A DNA stretch of 64,000 nt from assembly GCF_020149765.1 (NCBI RefSeq), contig NZ_CP083809.1, positions 2,790,001 through 2,854,000 of the forward strand, read 5' to 3'. Made by a program: the position numbers and the translations under genes. Numbering within the stretch: the first letter of the stretch is position 1; every line of letters starts with the position of its first letter. Source of the DNA: Pantoea agglomerans. GTDB taxonomy: Bacteria > Pseudomonadota > Gammaproteobacteria > Enterobacterales > Enterobacteriaceae. The notes beneath the pieces were generated by a model. That model searched no databases. It had not been told where the DNA came from and saw only the letters and a list, made by a program, of their open reading frames with translations. Shown here piece by piece: positions 18,839-28,268 of this stretch.

Positions 18839-18972
18839 GGAAGTCTCACTCAGCAAAGCAAAAAAGTGATTGTAACGTCTGAGGAAAAAAACGCACTGCC
18901 CTTTTCGTGCTTTTACTTTTTGCGCCGCTCCCCGCTATGATCGTTGCATTTACCCGTTCTGGAGACGCCACT

Positions 18973-19755
18973 ATGCAGGCTGAACTATCCCTGTCCATCC
19001 GGCTGCAGCAGAAGCTGTTCGCCGATCCGCGCCGTATGATGTTACTCAAGCGCATCCGCGAAACCGGCTCTATCAGCCAGGGCGCAAAGCTGGCGGGCAT
19101 TAGCTACAAAAGCGCCTGGGATGCGATCAACGAGATGAACCAGCTGGCTGACGACGTGCTGGTGGAGCGCGCCACCGGCGGCAAAGGCGGCGGCGGCGCG
19201 CGGCTGACGCGCTACGGCGAACGGCTTATCCAGCTGTTTCAGCTGCTGGAACAGATTCAGCAAAAGGCGTTTGACGCGCTGCAAAACGACGCGGTGCCGC
19301 TCGACAGCCTGCTGGCGACCATCGCACGTTTCTCTCTACAGACCAGCGCGCGCAACCAGCTGTTCGGCACGGTCGTGGCCCATGACCAGCAGCATGTGGT
19401 GCAGCATCTTCAGGTGCAGCTGGCCGACGGCGCCACCCAGCTAAAGGTGGCGCTGACCGAGCGCAGCGTGGCGCGCCTGCAGCTTGAGGCGGGCAAAGAG
19501 GTGCTGGTGCTGATCAAAGCGCCGTGGATTCAGGTCAGCCGTGAAGCCTCTCAGGGGGATAATCAGCTGAGCGCGCAGGTAAGCCAGATTGAACCCGGCG
19601 AGCAGATGAGCGAAGTGCTGATGACCCTGCCGAGCGGCGAAACGCTCTGCGCCACGCTCACGAACCAACAGGTGCAGCAGCAGGATCTGCAGCCGGGCGC
19701 GCGCGTCACGGCGAGTTTTAATGCCGAACACGCGATTATCGCTACGCTGCTCTGA
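18973..19755 (+). CDS. modE: Molybdate-responsive transcriptional regulator ModE
   Basis: ModE represses modABC and activates moa and molybdoenzyme genes when loaded with molybdate. The 260-residue product has an N-terminal winged helix (MLLKRIRETGSISQGAKLAG and SYKSAWDAINEMN, residues 22-60), then two tandem Mop/TOBE domains from about residue 125, each with TSARNQLFGTVV-like and LTNQQVQ segments. Length agrees with E. coli (262). The ATG was chosen where similarity begins; a longer frame extends upstream without support. Confidence 0.95.
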   Translation: MQAELSLSIRLQQKLFADPRRMMLLKRIRETGSISQGAKLAGISYKSAWDAINEMNQLADDVLVERATGGKGGGGARLTRYGERLIQLFQLLEQIQQKAFDALQNDAVPLDSLLATIARFSLQTSARNQLFGTVVAHDQQHVVQHLQVQLADGATQLKVALTERSVARLQLEAGKEVLVLIKAPWIQVSREASQGDNQLSAQVSQIEPGEQMSEVLMTLPSGETLCATLTNQQVQQQDLQPGARVTASFNAEHAIIATLL

Positions 19756-19831
19756 CCTGCGCGCCATGATTTGACTTCCCTGGCGGCACTGGGTACAACC
19801 CGGTATTACAGTGCATAAAATGGGACACAAC

Positions 19832-21304
19832 ATGGCATTATTGCAAATTTCGCAAGGCACGTTTCGTCTTAGCGACACCCGATTACTTAACCTGAACGAT
19901 CTCCGCCTGGCGGGCGGACAGAGCTGGGCCTTCGTCGGCGCCAACGGCAGCGGCAAGTCATCGCTGGCGCGCGCGCTGGCGGGCGAGCTGACGCCGGAAA
20001 AAGGCGACTTCACCAGCCAGTTCGCACGCCCAACGCGCCTGTCGCTGGAACAGCTGCAAAAGCTGGTCGCCGACGAATGGGAACGCAACAACACCGATCT
20101 GCTGAGCGAAGGCGAAACCGATACCGGCCGCACCGCGCTGGAGATTATTCAGGATGACGTGCAGGACGAGGCGCGCGCGCAGGCGCTGGCGGAGCGGTTC
20201 GCCATTGGCTACCTGCTCGACCGGCGCTTTAAATATCTCTCAACCGGCGAGACGCGCAAGGTGCTGCTCTGCCAGGCGCTGATGAAACAGCCCGATCTGC
20301 TGATCCTCGATGAGCCCTTCGACGGCCTGGACGTCGCCTCGCGCGCCAGCCTGACGGAGACGCTGGCGAACCTGCAGCAGCCCGATGTCGCGCTGGTGCT
20401 GGTGCTCAATCGCTTTGACGACATTCCCGGTTTTGTTCAGCAGGTCGGCGTGCTGGCGGAGTGTACCCTGACCCACGTCGGCGCGCGCGAGGCGATCCTC
20501 GCAGAAGCGCTGGTGGCGCAGCTGGCGCACAGCGAACGGCTGGAGGGCATGGCCCTGCCGGAGCCGGATCATCTCGATCGGCTACCGCCGCTGGCAGAGG
20601 ATACGCCGCGCGTTATCCTGCGCAACGGCGTGGTTCGCTACAACGATAAGGCGATCATTAACGGGCTGAGCTGGCAGGTCAACGCCGGTGAACACTGGCA
20701 GATTGTCGGACCGAACGGCGCCGGAAAATCGACGCTGCTGAGCCTGGTGACCGGCGATCACCCGCAGGGCTACAGCAACGATCTCTGGCTGTTCGGCATC
20801 AAACGCGGCAGCGGCGAAACCATCTGGGATATTAAACAGCATATCGGCTACGTCAGCAGCAGCCTGCACCTGGAGTATCGCGTCAGCGTCAACGTACGCA
20901 CCGTGATCCTTTCCGGCTTCTTCGACTCCATCGGCCTCTATCAGGCCGCGTCGGAGCGGCAGAAGGCGCTGGCGCGGCAGTGGCTGGCGCTGCTCGGTAT
21001 GAATAACGCGCTGGCGGACGCGCCGTTCCATAGCCTCTCCTGGGGCCAGCAGCGGCTGGTGCTGATCGCCCGCGCGCTGGTGAAGCATCCGGCGCTGCTG
21101 ATCCTCGACGAACCGCTGCAGGGGCTGGATCCCATTAATCGCCAGCTGGTGCGCCGCTTCGTCGATATTCTTATCGGCGAGGGCCGCACCCAGCTGCTGT
21201 TCGTTTCGCACCACGCCGAAGACGCGCCGCGCTGCATTACCCATCGACTCAGCTTTGTGCCTGCCGCCGAAGGCTACACCTGTCAGCAGGAGCGTCTGGC
21301 TTAA
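19832..21304 (+). CDS. modF: Duplicated ABC ATPase ModF
   Basis: ModF is a cytoplasmic protein of two fused ABC ATPase domains encoded with modE; its exact role in molybdate or photorepair-like metabolism is undefined. The 490-residue product has Walker A GANGSGKSSLA near residue 36 and GPNGAGKSTLL near residue 296, Walker B LLILDEPFDGLD and LLILDEPLQGLD, and matching signature regions LSTGETRKVLL and LSWGQQRLVLI. The chosen ATG (MALLQISQGTFRLSD) aligns with E. coli ModF. It begins 76 bases after modE. Confidence 0.93.
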   Translation: MALLQISQGTFRLSDTRLLNLNDLRLAGGQSWAFVGANGSGKSSLARALAGELTPEKGDFTSQFARPTRLSLEQLQKLVADEWERNNTDLLSEGETDTGRTALEIIQDDVQDEARAQALAERFAIGYLLDRRFKYLSTGETRKVLLCQALMKQPDLLILDEPFDGLDVASRASLTETLANLQQPDVALVLVLNRFDDIPGFVQQVGVLAECTLTHVGAREAILAEALVAQLAHSERLEGMALPEPDHLDRLPPLAEDTPRVILRNGVVRYNDKAIINGLSWQVNAGEHWQIVGPNGAGKSTLLSLVTGDHPQGYSNDLWLFGIKRGSGETIWDIKQHIGYVSSSLHLEYRVSVNVRTVILSGFFDSIGLYQAASERQKALARQWLALLGMNNALADAPFHSLSWGQQRLVLIARALVKHPALLILDEPLQGLDPINRQLVRRFVDILIGEGRTQLLFVSHHAEDAPRCITHRLSFVPAAEGYTCQQERLA

Positions 21305-21312
21305 CCCCCGCG

Positions 21313-21335
21313 ACGCCGCCTAGCGGCGTTTGCCT
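21313..21335 (+). terminator. Possible terminator after modF
   Basis: ACGCCGC and GCGGCGT form a seven-pair stem with a three-base loop nine bases after the modF stop, followed by TTTGCC. The T-run is short, so termination strength is uncertain. Confidence 0.5.
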
Positions 21336-21430
21336 GTTCCCCCGCGCGAGTGATGTAACCGCTACCATTGCTCCGCGCTTTTCTCCTGTTTATCCACCAG
21401 CAAAACGCTTTGAATAAGAATTTTCAGCTT

Positions 21431-21446
21431 GTGTAAACGATTCCAT
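21431..21446. promoter_or_regulatory. GalR/GalS operator upstream of galT
   Basis: GTGTAAACGATTCCAT differs from the E. coli external gal operator (GTGTAAACGATTCCAC) only in the last base and fits the GalR/GalS consensus GTGnAAnCGnTTnCAC. It lies 90 bases before galT, where the galE gene would lie downstream in E. coli. It indicates galactose-induced control of galTKM. Confidence 0.8.
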
Positions 21447-21536
21447 TTATCCAGACTTGATCACGCTTTACCGGGCGCTGATGTGCTACTTTTTAACCCT
21501 GCCTGTCTGGCTTTTTGACGTTAACCAGGACTCAAC

Positions 21537-22580
21537 ATGGAAAAATTTAACCCGGTCGATCATCCGCATCGCCGTTACAATCCGCTGATCGATCAGTGGA
21601 TCCTCGTTTCGCCCCATCGTGCCAAACGTCCCTGGCAGGGCGCGCAGGAAACTCCTTCGCAAGAGAAGCTGCCGGCGCACGATCCCGACTGCTTTCTCTG
21701 CGCGGGCAATACGCGCGTCACCGGCGATAAAAACCCTGACTATAAAGGCACTTACGTTTTCACCAACGATTTTGCCGCGCTGATGACCGATACGCCGGAA
21801 GCGCCGGAGAGCAGCGACCTGCTGATGCGCTGCGAGAGCGCGCGCGGCACCAGCCGGGTTATCTGCTTCTCGCCCGACCACAGCAAAACCCTGCCGGAGA
21901 TGTCGCTGCCCGCGCTGGAAGAGGTGGTAAAAACCTGGCAGGCGCAGACCGCCGATCTCGGCCAGCACTATCCCTGGGTACAGGTTTTTGAAAACAAAGG
22001 CGCGGCGATGGGCTGCTCTAACCCCCATCCGCACGGCCAGATATGGGCCAACAGCTTCCTGCCTAACGAAGCGCAGCGCGAAGATACGCATCAGCGTGCC
22101 TACTACGCCGCGCACCGTTCGCCGATGCTGGTGGACTACGCCGCGCGCGAACAAGCCGACGGCAGCCGTACCGTGGTTGAGACCGAACACTGGCTGGCGG
22201 TGGTGCCCTGGTGGGCGGCCTGGCCATTCGAAACGCTGCTGCTGCCGAAAGCCCATATCAAACGCCTCAACGACCTCTCGCCGGAACAGAGCGCGGATCT
22301 GGCGAAGGCGCTCAAGCAGCTCACCAGCCGCTACGACAACCTTTTCCAGTGCTCTTTCCCCTACTCCATGGGCTGGCACGGCGCGCCGTTCAACGGCGAA
22401 GAGAACGATCACTGGCAGCTGCACGCGCACTTCTACCCGCCGCTGCTGCGCTCGGCGACGGTTCGCAAATTTATGGTCGGCTACGAAATGCTGGCTGAAA
22501 CCCAACGCGATTTAACGGCGGAACAGGCGGCGGAACGCCTGCGCGCCGTAAGCGATATTCATTTCCGCGAGGCACAATAA
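21537..22580 (+). CDS. galT: Galactose-1-phosphate uridylyltransferase GalT
   Basis: GalT exchanges UMP between UDP-glucose and galactose-1-phosphate in the Leloir pathway. The 347-residue product begins [20 protein letters not shown] and carries the active-site HPHGQ (in [11 protein letters not shown], near residue 166) with the nucleophilic histidine. Length matches E. coli (348). It is the first gene of the operon here because galE is missing. Its stop overlaps the galK start (TAATG). Confidence 0.97.
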   Translation: MEKFNPVDHPHRRYNPLIDQWILVSPHRAKRPWQGAQETPSQEKLPAHDPDCFLCAGNTRVTGDKNPDYKGTYVFTNDFAALMTDTPEAPESSDLLMRCESARGTSRVICFSPDHSKTLPEMSLPALEEVVKTWQAQTADLGQHYPWVQVFENKGAAMGCSNPHPHGQIWANSFLPNEAQREDTHQRAYYAAHRSPMLVDYAAREQADGSRTVVETEHWLAVVPWWAAWPFETLLLPKAHIKRLNDLSPEQSADLAKALKQLTSRYDNLFQCSFPYSMGWHGAPFNGEENDHWQLHAHFYPPLLRSATVRKFMVGYEMLAETQRDLTAEQAAERLRAVSDIHFREAQ

Positions 22581-23725
22581 TGTTGAAAACCACCACGCAG
22601 CAGATTTTCACCGATACCTTCGGCTATGCGCCGACCCACACCATTCAGGCACCGGGCCGCGTAAACCTGATTGGCGAACATACTGACTACAACGACGGCT
22701 TTGTGCTGCCGTGCGCCATCGACTATCAGACCGTTATCGCCTGCGCGAAGCGCGACGATCGTCAGGTGCGCGTCGTGGCGGTGGATTACGATAATCAGCA
22801 GGACAGCTTCTCGCTCGACGCGCCGATCCTCAGCGTAAAAGAGCCGATGTGGGCCAACTACGTGCGCGGCGTGGTGAAACACCTGCAGAAGCGCGACGCC
22901 AGCTTTGGCGGCGTTGATATGGTGATCGCTGGCAACGTACCTCAGGGCGCAGGCCTCAGCTCGTCGGCGTCGCTGGAAGTGGCGGTCGGCACCGTATTCC
23001 AGCAGCTCTATCACCTGAAGCTTGACGGCGCGGCTATCGCCGTTAACGGTCAGGAGGCGGAGAACCAGTTCGTCGGCTGCAACTGCGGCATTATGGACCA
23101 GCTGATCTCCGCGCTGGGCAAGAAAGATCACGCCATGCTGCTCGACTGCCGCACCCTCGGCACTCGTCCGGTCTCAATGCCGAAAGATATCGCGGTGGTG
23201 ATCATCAACTCTAACTTCCGTCGCAATCTGGTAGGCAGCGAGTACAACACGCGCCGCGAGCAGTGCGAAACCGGCGCGCGCTTCTTCGCCCAGCCGGCGC
23301 TGCGCGACGTGGATATCAATCAGTTCAAAGCGGTGGAGCATGAGCTGGATCCGCAGGTCGCGAAGCGGGTGCGTCACGTGCTGACAGAGAACGCCCGTAC
23401 GCTGGAAGCCGCCGACGCGCTGAGCAGAGGCGATCTGAAACGCATGGGCGAGCTGATGGCGGAATCACACGCCTCGATGCGCGACGACTTCGAAATTACC
23501 GTTCCGCCTATCGACACCCTGGTTGAGATTGTTAAGGCGGAGATTGGCGAGCGCGGCGGCGTGCGTATGACCGGCGGCGGCTTCGGCGGCTGCGTGGTGG
23601 CGCTGATGCCGTTCGATCTGGTCGATAGCGTGAAGGCGGCCGTAGCGGAACAGTACGAGGCGAAAACCGGCATCAAAGAGACTTTTTACGTCTGCACCGC
23701 TTCAGAAGGAGCCGGCCAATGCTAA
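22580..23725 (+). CDS. galK: Galactokinase GalK
   Basis: GalK phosphorylates alpha-D-galactose at C1 using ATP (GHMP kinase superfamily). The 381-residue product shows the galactokinase signature [19 protein letters not shown] (residues 26-44), the ATP loop [15 protein letters not shown] near residue 117, and the C-terminal [16 protein letters not shown] motif as [15 protein letters not shown]. Start overlaps the galT stop; end overlaps galM by seven bases. Confidence 0.97.
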   Translation: MLKTTTQQIFTDTFGYAPTHTIQAPGRVNLIGEHTDYNDGFVLPCAIDYQTVIACAKRDDRQVRVVAVDYDNQQDSFSLDAPILSVKEPMWANYVRGVVKHLQKRDASFGGVDMVIAGNVPQGAGLSSSASLEVAVGTVFQQLYHLKLDGAAIAVNGQEAENQFVGCNCGIMDQLISALGKKDHAMLLDCRTLGTRPVSMPKDIAVVIINSNFRRNLVGSEYNTRREQCETGARFFAQPALRDVDINQFKAVEHELDPQVAKRVRHVLTENARTLEAADALSRGDLKRMGELMAESHASMRDDFEITVPPIDTLVEIVKAEIGERGGVRMTGGGFGGCVVALMPFDLVDSVKAAVAEQYEAKTGIKETFYVCTASEGAGQC

Positions 23726-24753
23726 GCGACGTCAATTCACACGCGCCAGACGGTCAGCCGTGGCGCATTACCGTGCTGCGCAACGCCAGCGGCATGGTCG
23801 CAACCTTTATGGACTGGGGTGCCACCTGGCTGTCGGCGCGCGTGCCGATGCGTGACGGCAGCGTGCGCGAAGCGCTGCTCGGCTGCGCCACGCCGTCCGA
23901 CTATCTGCATCAGGATGCCTATCTCGGCGCCACTATTGGGCGCTACGCCAACCGCATCAGGAAGGCGACGCTGGTGCAGCAGGGGATTCAGCTGACGGCG
24001 AACCAGGGCGAGCACCAGCTGCACGGCGGACCGCAGGGCTTTGACAAGCGCCGCTGGCAGATCGTCAGCCAGAGCGAGAACAGCGTGGTTTACCGTCTGG
24101 ACTCGCCGGACGGTGACCAGGGCTATCCCGGCAACCTGCTGGCGCAGGTAAGCTATACGCTGGACGATGACAACTGCCTGTCGATCAGCTATCAGGCAGA
24201 GGTCGATCGCGCCTGCCCGGTCAACCTGACCAACCACGCCTACTTTAATCTTGATGCGCATCATGGCGACGCGCGCCAGCATCGCTTACAACTGCTGGCC
24301 GAACAGTATCTGCCTGTGGACAGCGACGGTATTCCCAATGCGCCGCTGAAAGCGGTGGCGGGCACCAGCTTCGATTTTCGCGCGGGCAAGAGCGTGGCGC
24401 AGGATTTTCTCGCCGATGCCGATCAGCAGGCCGTGAAGGGGTACGATCACGCCTTTCTGCTTAACAGCGCCGGCGACGCCAGCCAGCCTGCCGCGCATCT
24501 CTGGTCCGCCGATGGCGAACTGCAGCTGACCGTGACCACCGCCGCGCCCGCGCTGCAGTTCTATACCGGCAACTACCTGGCGGGAACGCGCGCGCGCGAA
24601 CAGGAAAGCTATACTGCTTTTCAGGGCATTGCGCTGGAGAGCGAATTTTTACCCGATTCGCCGAACCATCCTGAATGGCCCCAGCCGTCATGCTGGCTGC
24701 AGCCGGGCGAGCGCTGGGAGTCGGTAACGCGCTATCGCTTCACGCCGCGCTGA
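23719..24753 (+). CDS. galM: Galactose mutarotase (aldose 1-epimerase) GalM
   Basis: GalM interconverts beta- and alpha-D-galactose, supplying the alpha form for GalK. The 344-residue product contains [24 protein letters not shown], and the catalytic histidine region [12 protein letters not shown] near residue 170, with a catalytic Glu in the C-terminal [17 protein letters not shown]. It overlaps galK by seven bases and ends the operon. Confidence 0.96.
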   Translation: MLSDVNSHAPDGQPWRITVLRNASGMVATFMDWGATWLSARVPMRDGSVREALLGCATPSDYLHQDAYLGATIGRYANRIRKATLVQQGIQLTANQGEHQLHGGPQGFDKRRWQIVSQSENSVVYRLDSPDGDQGYPGNLLAQVSYTLDDDNCLSISYQAEVDRACPVNLTNHAYFNLDAHHGDARQHRLQLLAEQYLPVDSDGIPNAPLKAVAGTSFDFRAGKSVAQDFLADADQQAVKGYDHAFLLNSAGDASQPAAHLWSADGELQLTVTTAAPALQFYTGNYLAGTRAREQESYTAFQGIALESEFLPDSPNHPEWPQPSCWLQPGERWESVTRYRFTPR

Positions 24754-24916
24754 GCCGCCGGCTGAAAAACGCGCAGTGCGTCGCCGACAGGCTTACACCC
24801 TGCGCCGTTTTCCGCTATGGTATGGCGCTATCCATGTGCCGCCGGGCGCGCGCGCCGGGTTGGTTGCAGCAAAGTTTCCATTATCAAAGAAACATTAAAG
24901 AGTTAAGGAGTTAACT

Positions 24917-25669
24917 ATGGCCGTAACTAAGCTGGTTCTGGTCCGCCACGGCGAAAGTCAGTGGAACCAGGAAAACCGCTTTACCGGATGGTATGACGTG
25001 GATCTTTCTGATAAAGGTCGCACCGAAGCCAAAGCAGCCGGTCAGCTGCTGAAAAAAGAAGGTTTCGTCTTTGATTTCGCTTACACCTCCGTGCTGAAAC
25101 GCGCCATTCACACCCTGTGGAATGTTCTCGATGAGCTGGATCAGGCCTGGCTGCCGGTTGAAAAATCCTGGCGTCTGAACGAGCGTCACTACGGTGCGCT
25201 GCAGGGCCTGGATAAAGCGGAAACCGCAGCCAAATATGGCGACGATCAGGTGAAACAGTGGCGTCGCGGCTTTGCGGTAACGCCGCCGGAGCTGGATCGC
25301 AGCGATGAGCGTTTCCCTGGCCACGACCCGCGCTATGCGAAGCTGAGCGCTGAGCAGCTGCCGACCACCGAGAGCCTGGCGCTGACTATCGATCGCGTTA
25401 TCCCTTACTGGAATGAGAGCATTCTGCCGCGCATCAAGAGCGGTGAGAAAGTGATCATCGCGGCGCACGGCAACTCCCTGCGCGCGCTGGTGAAATACCT
25501 CGACAACATGAGCGAAGATGAGATCCTTGAGCTGAACATCCCGACCGGCGTGCCGCTGGTGTATGAGTTCGACGAGAATTTCAAACCGATCAAACACTAC
25601 TATCTGGGCGATGCCGACGAGATCGCAGCTAAAGCTGCTGCCGTCGCTAACCAGGGTAAAGCAAAGTAA
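24917..25669 (+). CDS. gpmA: 2,3-bisphosphoglycerate-dependent phosphoglycerate mutase GpmA
   Basis: GpmA interconverts 3- and 2-phosphoglycerate in glycolysis and gluconeogenesis. The 250-residue product has [20 protein letters not shown], with the phosphorylated histidine in RHGE near residue 11, and [11 protein letters not shown], and the second histidine in [12 protein letters not shown] near residue 185. Length equals E. coli GpmA (250). AAGGAG precedes the start. Less GC-extreme codon choice than neighbours suggests high expression. Confidence 0.98.
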   Translation: MAVTKLVLVRHGESQWNQENRFTGWYDVDLSDKGRTEAKAAGQLLKKEGFVFDFAYTSVLKRAIHTLWNVLDELDQAWLPVEKSWRLNERHYGALQGLDKAETAAKYGDDQVKQWRRGFAVTPPELDRSDERFPGHDPRYAKLSAEQLPTTESLALTIDRVIPYWNESILPRIKSGEKVIIAAHGNSLRALVKYLDNMSEDEILELNIPTGVPLVYEFDENFKPIKHYYLGDADEIAAKAAAVANQGKAK

Positions 25670-25690
25670 GCATTAGCTGAAATGTAAAAA

Positions 25691-25716
25691 GGCCAGACAA
25701 TGTCTGGCCTTTTTTA
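25691..25716 (+). terminator. Rho-independent terminator of gpmA
   Basis: GGCCAGAC and GTCTGGCC form an eight-pair stem around AAT, followed by TTTTTTA and preceded by a run of A, 21 bases past the gpmA stop. The A-run also makes it usable on the minus strand. Confidence 0.92.
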
Positions 25717-25774
25717 TGGCTGCGAATTGAATGTTGAAAACTATAAAGGCGCACGGCATTCAAAACGCGGTAAG

Positions 25775-25863
25775 CATGGACCGAAGAGCAAAGCGTCCCG
25801 CGCCAGGGATGGCGCGGGCCGAGCGAGCATGGATGCCTTGAGCGACTTTACGATCGGTCCATG
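25775..25863. repeat. Palindromic structured element between gpmA and aroG
   Basis: An 89-bp unit is bounded by perfect inverted repeats CATGGACCG (25775-25783) and CGGTCCATG (25855-25863). Inside, CCCGCGCC (25797-25804) and GGCGCGGG (25811-25818) form a hairpin around AGGGAT, followed by a GCAT/ATGC mini-hairpin. No reading frame fits. It ends about 38 bases before the aroG stop. It looks like a small dispersed intergenic palindrome (MITE- or REP-like), but only one copy is visible here. Confidence 0.5.
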
Positions 25864-25900
25864 TTTGCCACGTCAGCACCTTGCTGTCCTTCGCTTTTAA

Positions 25901-26953
25901 TCAGCCGCGGCGCTGCTTCACTGCTGCGGCCAGCTGGCGCAGCACCTTATCGGTGTCACTCCAGCCGATGCAGGCGTCGGTTATGCTCTTGCCGTAGACC
26001 AGCGGCTCGCCGCTCTCCAGGCTCTGGTTGCCCTCAACCAGATGACTCTCAATCATTACGCCGATAATGCCGCGCTCACCGCCCGAAATCTGCGCTGACA
26101 CATCATCCGCCACTTCCATCTGCTTCTGATACTGCTTGCTGCTGTTGGCGTGGCTAAAGTCGATCATCACCTGCTGCGGCAGCCCCGCTTTCTCCAGCCC
26201 GGTTTTCACCGCGCTGACGTGCTGCGCGCTGTAGTTCGGCTCTTTGCCGCCGCGCAGAATAATATGGCAGTCGGCGTTGCCGCTGGTTTCGACAATCGCC
26301 GAGTGGCCATATTTGGTCACTGAGAGGAAACAGTGCGGCGAACCAGCGGCGTTGATGGCGTCGATCGCCACCTTGATGGTGCCGTCGGTGCCGTTTTTAA
26401 AGCCAACCGGACAGGAGAGCCCTGACGCCAGCTCGCGATGCACCTGCGATTCGGTGGTGCGCGCGCCGATAGCGCCCCAGCTCATCAGATCCGCCACATA
26501 CTGCGGGGTAATCATATCGAGAAACTCGCCCGCCGCCGGCAGGCCGCTGTCATTGATCTCCAGCAGCAGCTGACGCGCCAGGCGCAGACCGTCGTTCAGC
26601 TGGAAGCTGCCGTCCATATAGGGATCGTTAATCAGCCCTTTCCAGCCAACGGTGGTGCGCGGCTTTTCAAAATAGACGCGCATAACCACTTCCAGCTCAC
26701 CCTTCAGTTCGTCGCGCAGCTTCAGCAGGCGCGAGGCGTACTCTTTTGCCGCCTGCGGATCGTGAATGGAACAGGGGCCAATGACCACCAGCAGACGATC
26801 GTCTTCGCCCTGCAAAATCTGGTGGATCGACTCGCGCGCGCGGGCAACGGTGCGTGCGGCATTATCGGTTGCGGGAAACTTTTCCAGCAGCGCAACGGGA
26901 GGCAACAGCTCTTTAATATCGCGAATACGTAAATCATCATTCTGGTAATTCAT
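25901..26953 (-). CDS. aroG: 3-deoxy-7-phosphoheptulonate synthase, phenylalanine-sensitive AroG
   Basis: AroG condenses phosphoenolpyruvate with erythrose 4-phosphate in the first step of the shikimate pathway and is feedback-inhibited by phenylalanine. The 350-residue product starts MNYQNDDLRIRDIKELLPPV and contains VVIGPCSIHDPQAAKEYA with the metal-binding Cys near residue 61, RVYFEKPRTTVGWKG, and the C-terminal HLVEGNQ metal site. Length equals E. coli AroG (350). Its position next to gpmA and ybgS is the same as in E. coli. Confidence 0.97.
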   Translation of the reverse strand: MNYQNDDLRIRDIKELLPPVALLEKFPATDNAARTVARARESIHQILQGEDDRLLVVIGPCSIHDPQAAKEYASRLLKLRDELKGELEVVMRVYFEKPRTTVGWKGLINDPYMDGSFQLNDGLRLARQLLLEINDSGLPAAGEFLDMITPQYVADLMSWGAIGARTTESQVHRELASGLSCPVGFKNGTDGTIKVAIDAINAAGSPHCFLSVTKYGHSAIVETSGNADCHIILRGGKEPNYSAQHVSAVKTGLEKAGLPQQVMIDFSHANSSKQYQKQMEVADDVSAQISGGERGIIGVMIESHLVEGNQSLESGEPLVYGKSITDACIGWSDTDKVLRQLAAAVKQRRG

Positions 26954-27098
26954 AAATCATTCCATTTATTTCTGGCCCAACGCGCGTCGGGCACAACCCG
27001 TCCAATTTATCCCGTCGCGCCCGGAGTGTAAATTCAGGGCGCATCTTAAATGCACGCGTGAAATTTGCATTTATAGGGTTCTCAGCTAGGCTTTTACA

Positions 27099-27127
27099 TG
27101 TAAGCACTGAGGAATGCTTCGCTTACA
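27099..27127. other. Inverted repeat in the aroG-ybgS intergenic region
   Basis: Perfect seven-base arms TGTAAGC and GCTTACA are 15 bases apart, in the 291-bp region between the divergent aroG and ybgS starts. No T-run follows, so it is not an obvious terminator. It may be an operator or RNA hairpin for either gene; it does not fit a TyrR box (TGTAAA-N6-TTTACA). Nothing else in this region could be named. Confidence 0.35.
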
Positions 27128-27244
27128 TTATTTATCCCTTCCGGACGACCTTTGGGTGAAATTAAATTTCGCCGGAATCTCTTTGCGTCAAACTGCACCA
27201 TCGGGTTCAAAACAGCAGCTATCATTGATTACAGGAGCATAATG

Positions 27245-27598
27245 ATGAATAAGTTTGCAATTATCTTTCTGACGGCAGCAATGACTTTAGGCAGCGGCGT
27301 GGCAATGGCCGACAATAACGGTACGGCTAACCAGGCGGCTGAAGCAGGCGCAGCAGCGGGCGGCGCGAAACAGAATCTTCCGCCGAATAACGTCGACAAC
27401 AGCAAAATTAATAATACCGGCACCAATACCAATCCAGCGGCCAACGGCGGCACCACCAGCGGTAGCAACATGTCCGCCAGTGAAATGGATCAGAATAGCC
27501 AGTGTAAAGATGGCAAGTGCCCGGATATTAACAGCAAGGTGCAAACCAAAGAGGGCGGCGGCACGGTCGACCGCAAAACTGACGGCACCTCGCAGTAA
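27245..27598 (+). CDS. ybgS: YbgS-like exported protein
   Basis: The 117-residue product has a signal peptide MNKFAIIFLTAAMTLGSGVA ending near AMA, then a low-complexity Asn/Ala/Gly/Gln region, and a conserved C-terminal block with CKDGKCPDINSKVQTK and DRKTDGTSQ. E. coli YbgS has the same layout and C-terminal block and lies in the same place by aroG and zitB. The function is unknown; it is sometimes labelled homeobox protein YbgS without evidence. The second of two adjacent ATGs was chosen for its seven-base spacing from AGGAG. Confidence 0.82.
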   Translation: MNKFAIIFLTAAMTLGSGVAMADNNGTANQAAEAGAAAGGAKQNLPPNNVDNSKINNTGTNTNPAANGGTTSGSNMSASEMDQNSQCKDGKCPDINSKVQTKEGGGTVDRKTDGTSQ

Positions 27599-27606
27599 TA
27601 TCTTCT

Positions 27607-27633
27607 GGAGAGCTTCGGCTCTCCATTATTTTT
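27607..27633 (+). terminator. Rho-independent terminator of ybgS
   Basis: GGAGAGC and GCTCTCC form a seven-pair stem with the stable loop TTCG, followed by ATTATTTTT, nine bases after the ybgS stop. It separates ybgS from the two-component operon downstream. Confidence 0.9.
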
Positions 27634-27686
27634 CTCTGCGTTAACTTCCGCTATGCTGGGGCAATGAATTCTGTCAGGAAATGTTC

Positions 27687-28268
27687 ATGGCCTCGCTGTT
27701 GTTAATAGACGATCACCCGCTGGTCGAAGTAGCGCTGGAAGCCGCGCTCGACCGGGCACCCTTTCCCATCCATTTACGCTCCGCCGCCAGCGAACAGCAG
27801 GCGCGCCAGCTGCTGACGCAGCCCACCGACATTATCGTGCTGGATATCGGCCTGCCGGACGGTGACGGGCTGGAGATCCTGCGTCGCCTCAAAATTCACT
27901 TCCCGCAGATCCCGGTGCTGATCTATTCGGCGCAGCAGAGCAGCCACTATGTGCGCAGCGCGCAGGCGCTGGGAGCGGCGGGCTACGTGGTCAAAAGCCA
28001 GCGGATGGAGCAGCTGCTGAGCGCAATTATCGCCGTGCTGGGGGGACAGCTCGCCTTTCCCCCCGAGGTAACCGCCCCTGCCCTGCCGCTTACCAGCAAA
28101 GAGCAGCAGGTGCTGGCGCTGCTGGCAAGCGGCCTCTCAAATCTGCAGATCGCCGAGCAGCTGCACATCAGCAATAAAACCGTCAGCACCCATAAAAAGA
28201 ACATTCTGGAAAAAACCGGCGCGCGCTCCGTAGTGGAGCTGGCCGACCTGTGGAAAGCGCAGCAGTGA
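27687..28268 (+). CDS. Response regulator, NarL/FixJ (BvgA/EvgA-like) family
   Basis: The 193-residue product has an N-terminal receiver domain (acidic pair D8-D9, phosphoacceptor D53 in VLDIGLPDGDG, K103 in YVVKS) and a C-terminal LuxR-type helix-turn-helix (LTSKEQQVLALLASGLSNLQ to TVSTHKKNILEKTGA, residues about 130-190). It should be a DNA-binding regulator phosphorylated by the hybrid kinase encoded next. The second ATG was chosen because AGGAA lies six bases upstream. Its stop overlaps the kinase start by four bases. Closest known layout is BvgA/EvgA; targets unknown. Confidence 0.9.
   Translation: MASLLLIDDHPLVEVALEAALDRAPFPIHLRSAASEQQARQLLTQPTDIIVLDIGLPDGDGLEILRRLKIHFPQIPVLIYSAQQSSHYVRSAQALGAAGYVVKSQRMEQLLSAIIAVLGGQLAFPPEVTAPALPLTSKEQQVLALLASGLSNLQIAEQLHISNKTVSTHKKNILEKTGARSVVELADLWKAQQ

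Noticed and set aside
25700-25900. A 66-codon open frame starting in the gpmA terminator
   Set aside because: It begins inside the terminator stem and crosses the palindromic element; no ribosome site and no recognisable protein.
26954-27098. A TyrR box for aroG
   Set aside because: TGTAAATTCAGGGCGC near 27027 has only one good half-site; the second half lacks TTTACA, so it was not listed.
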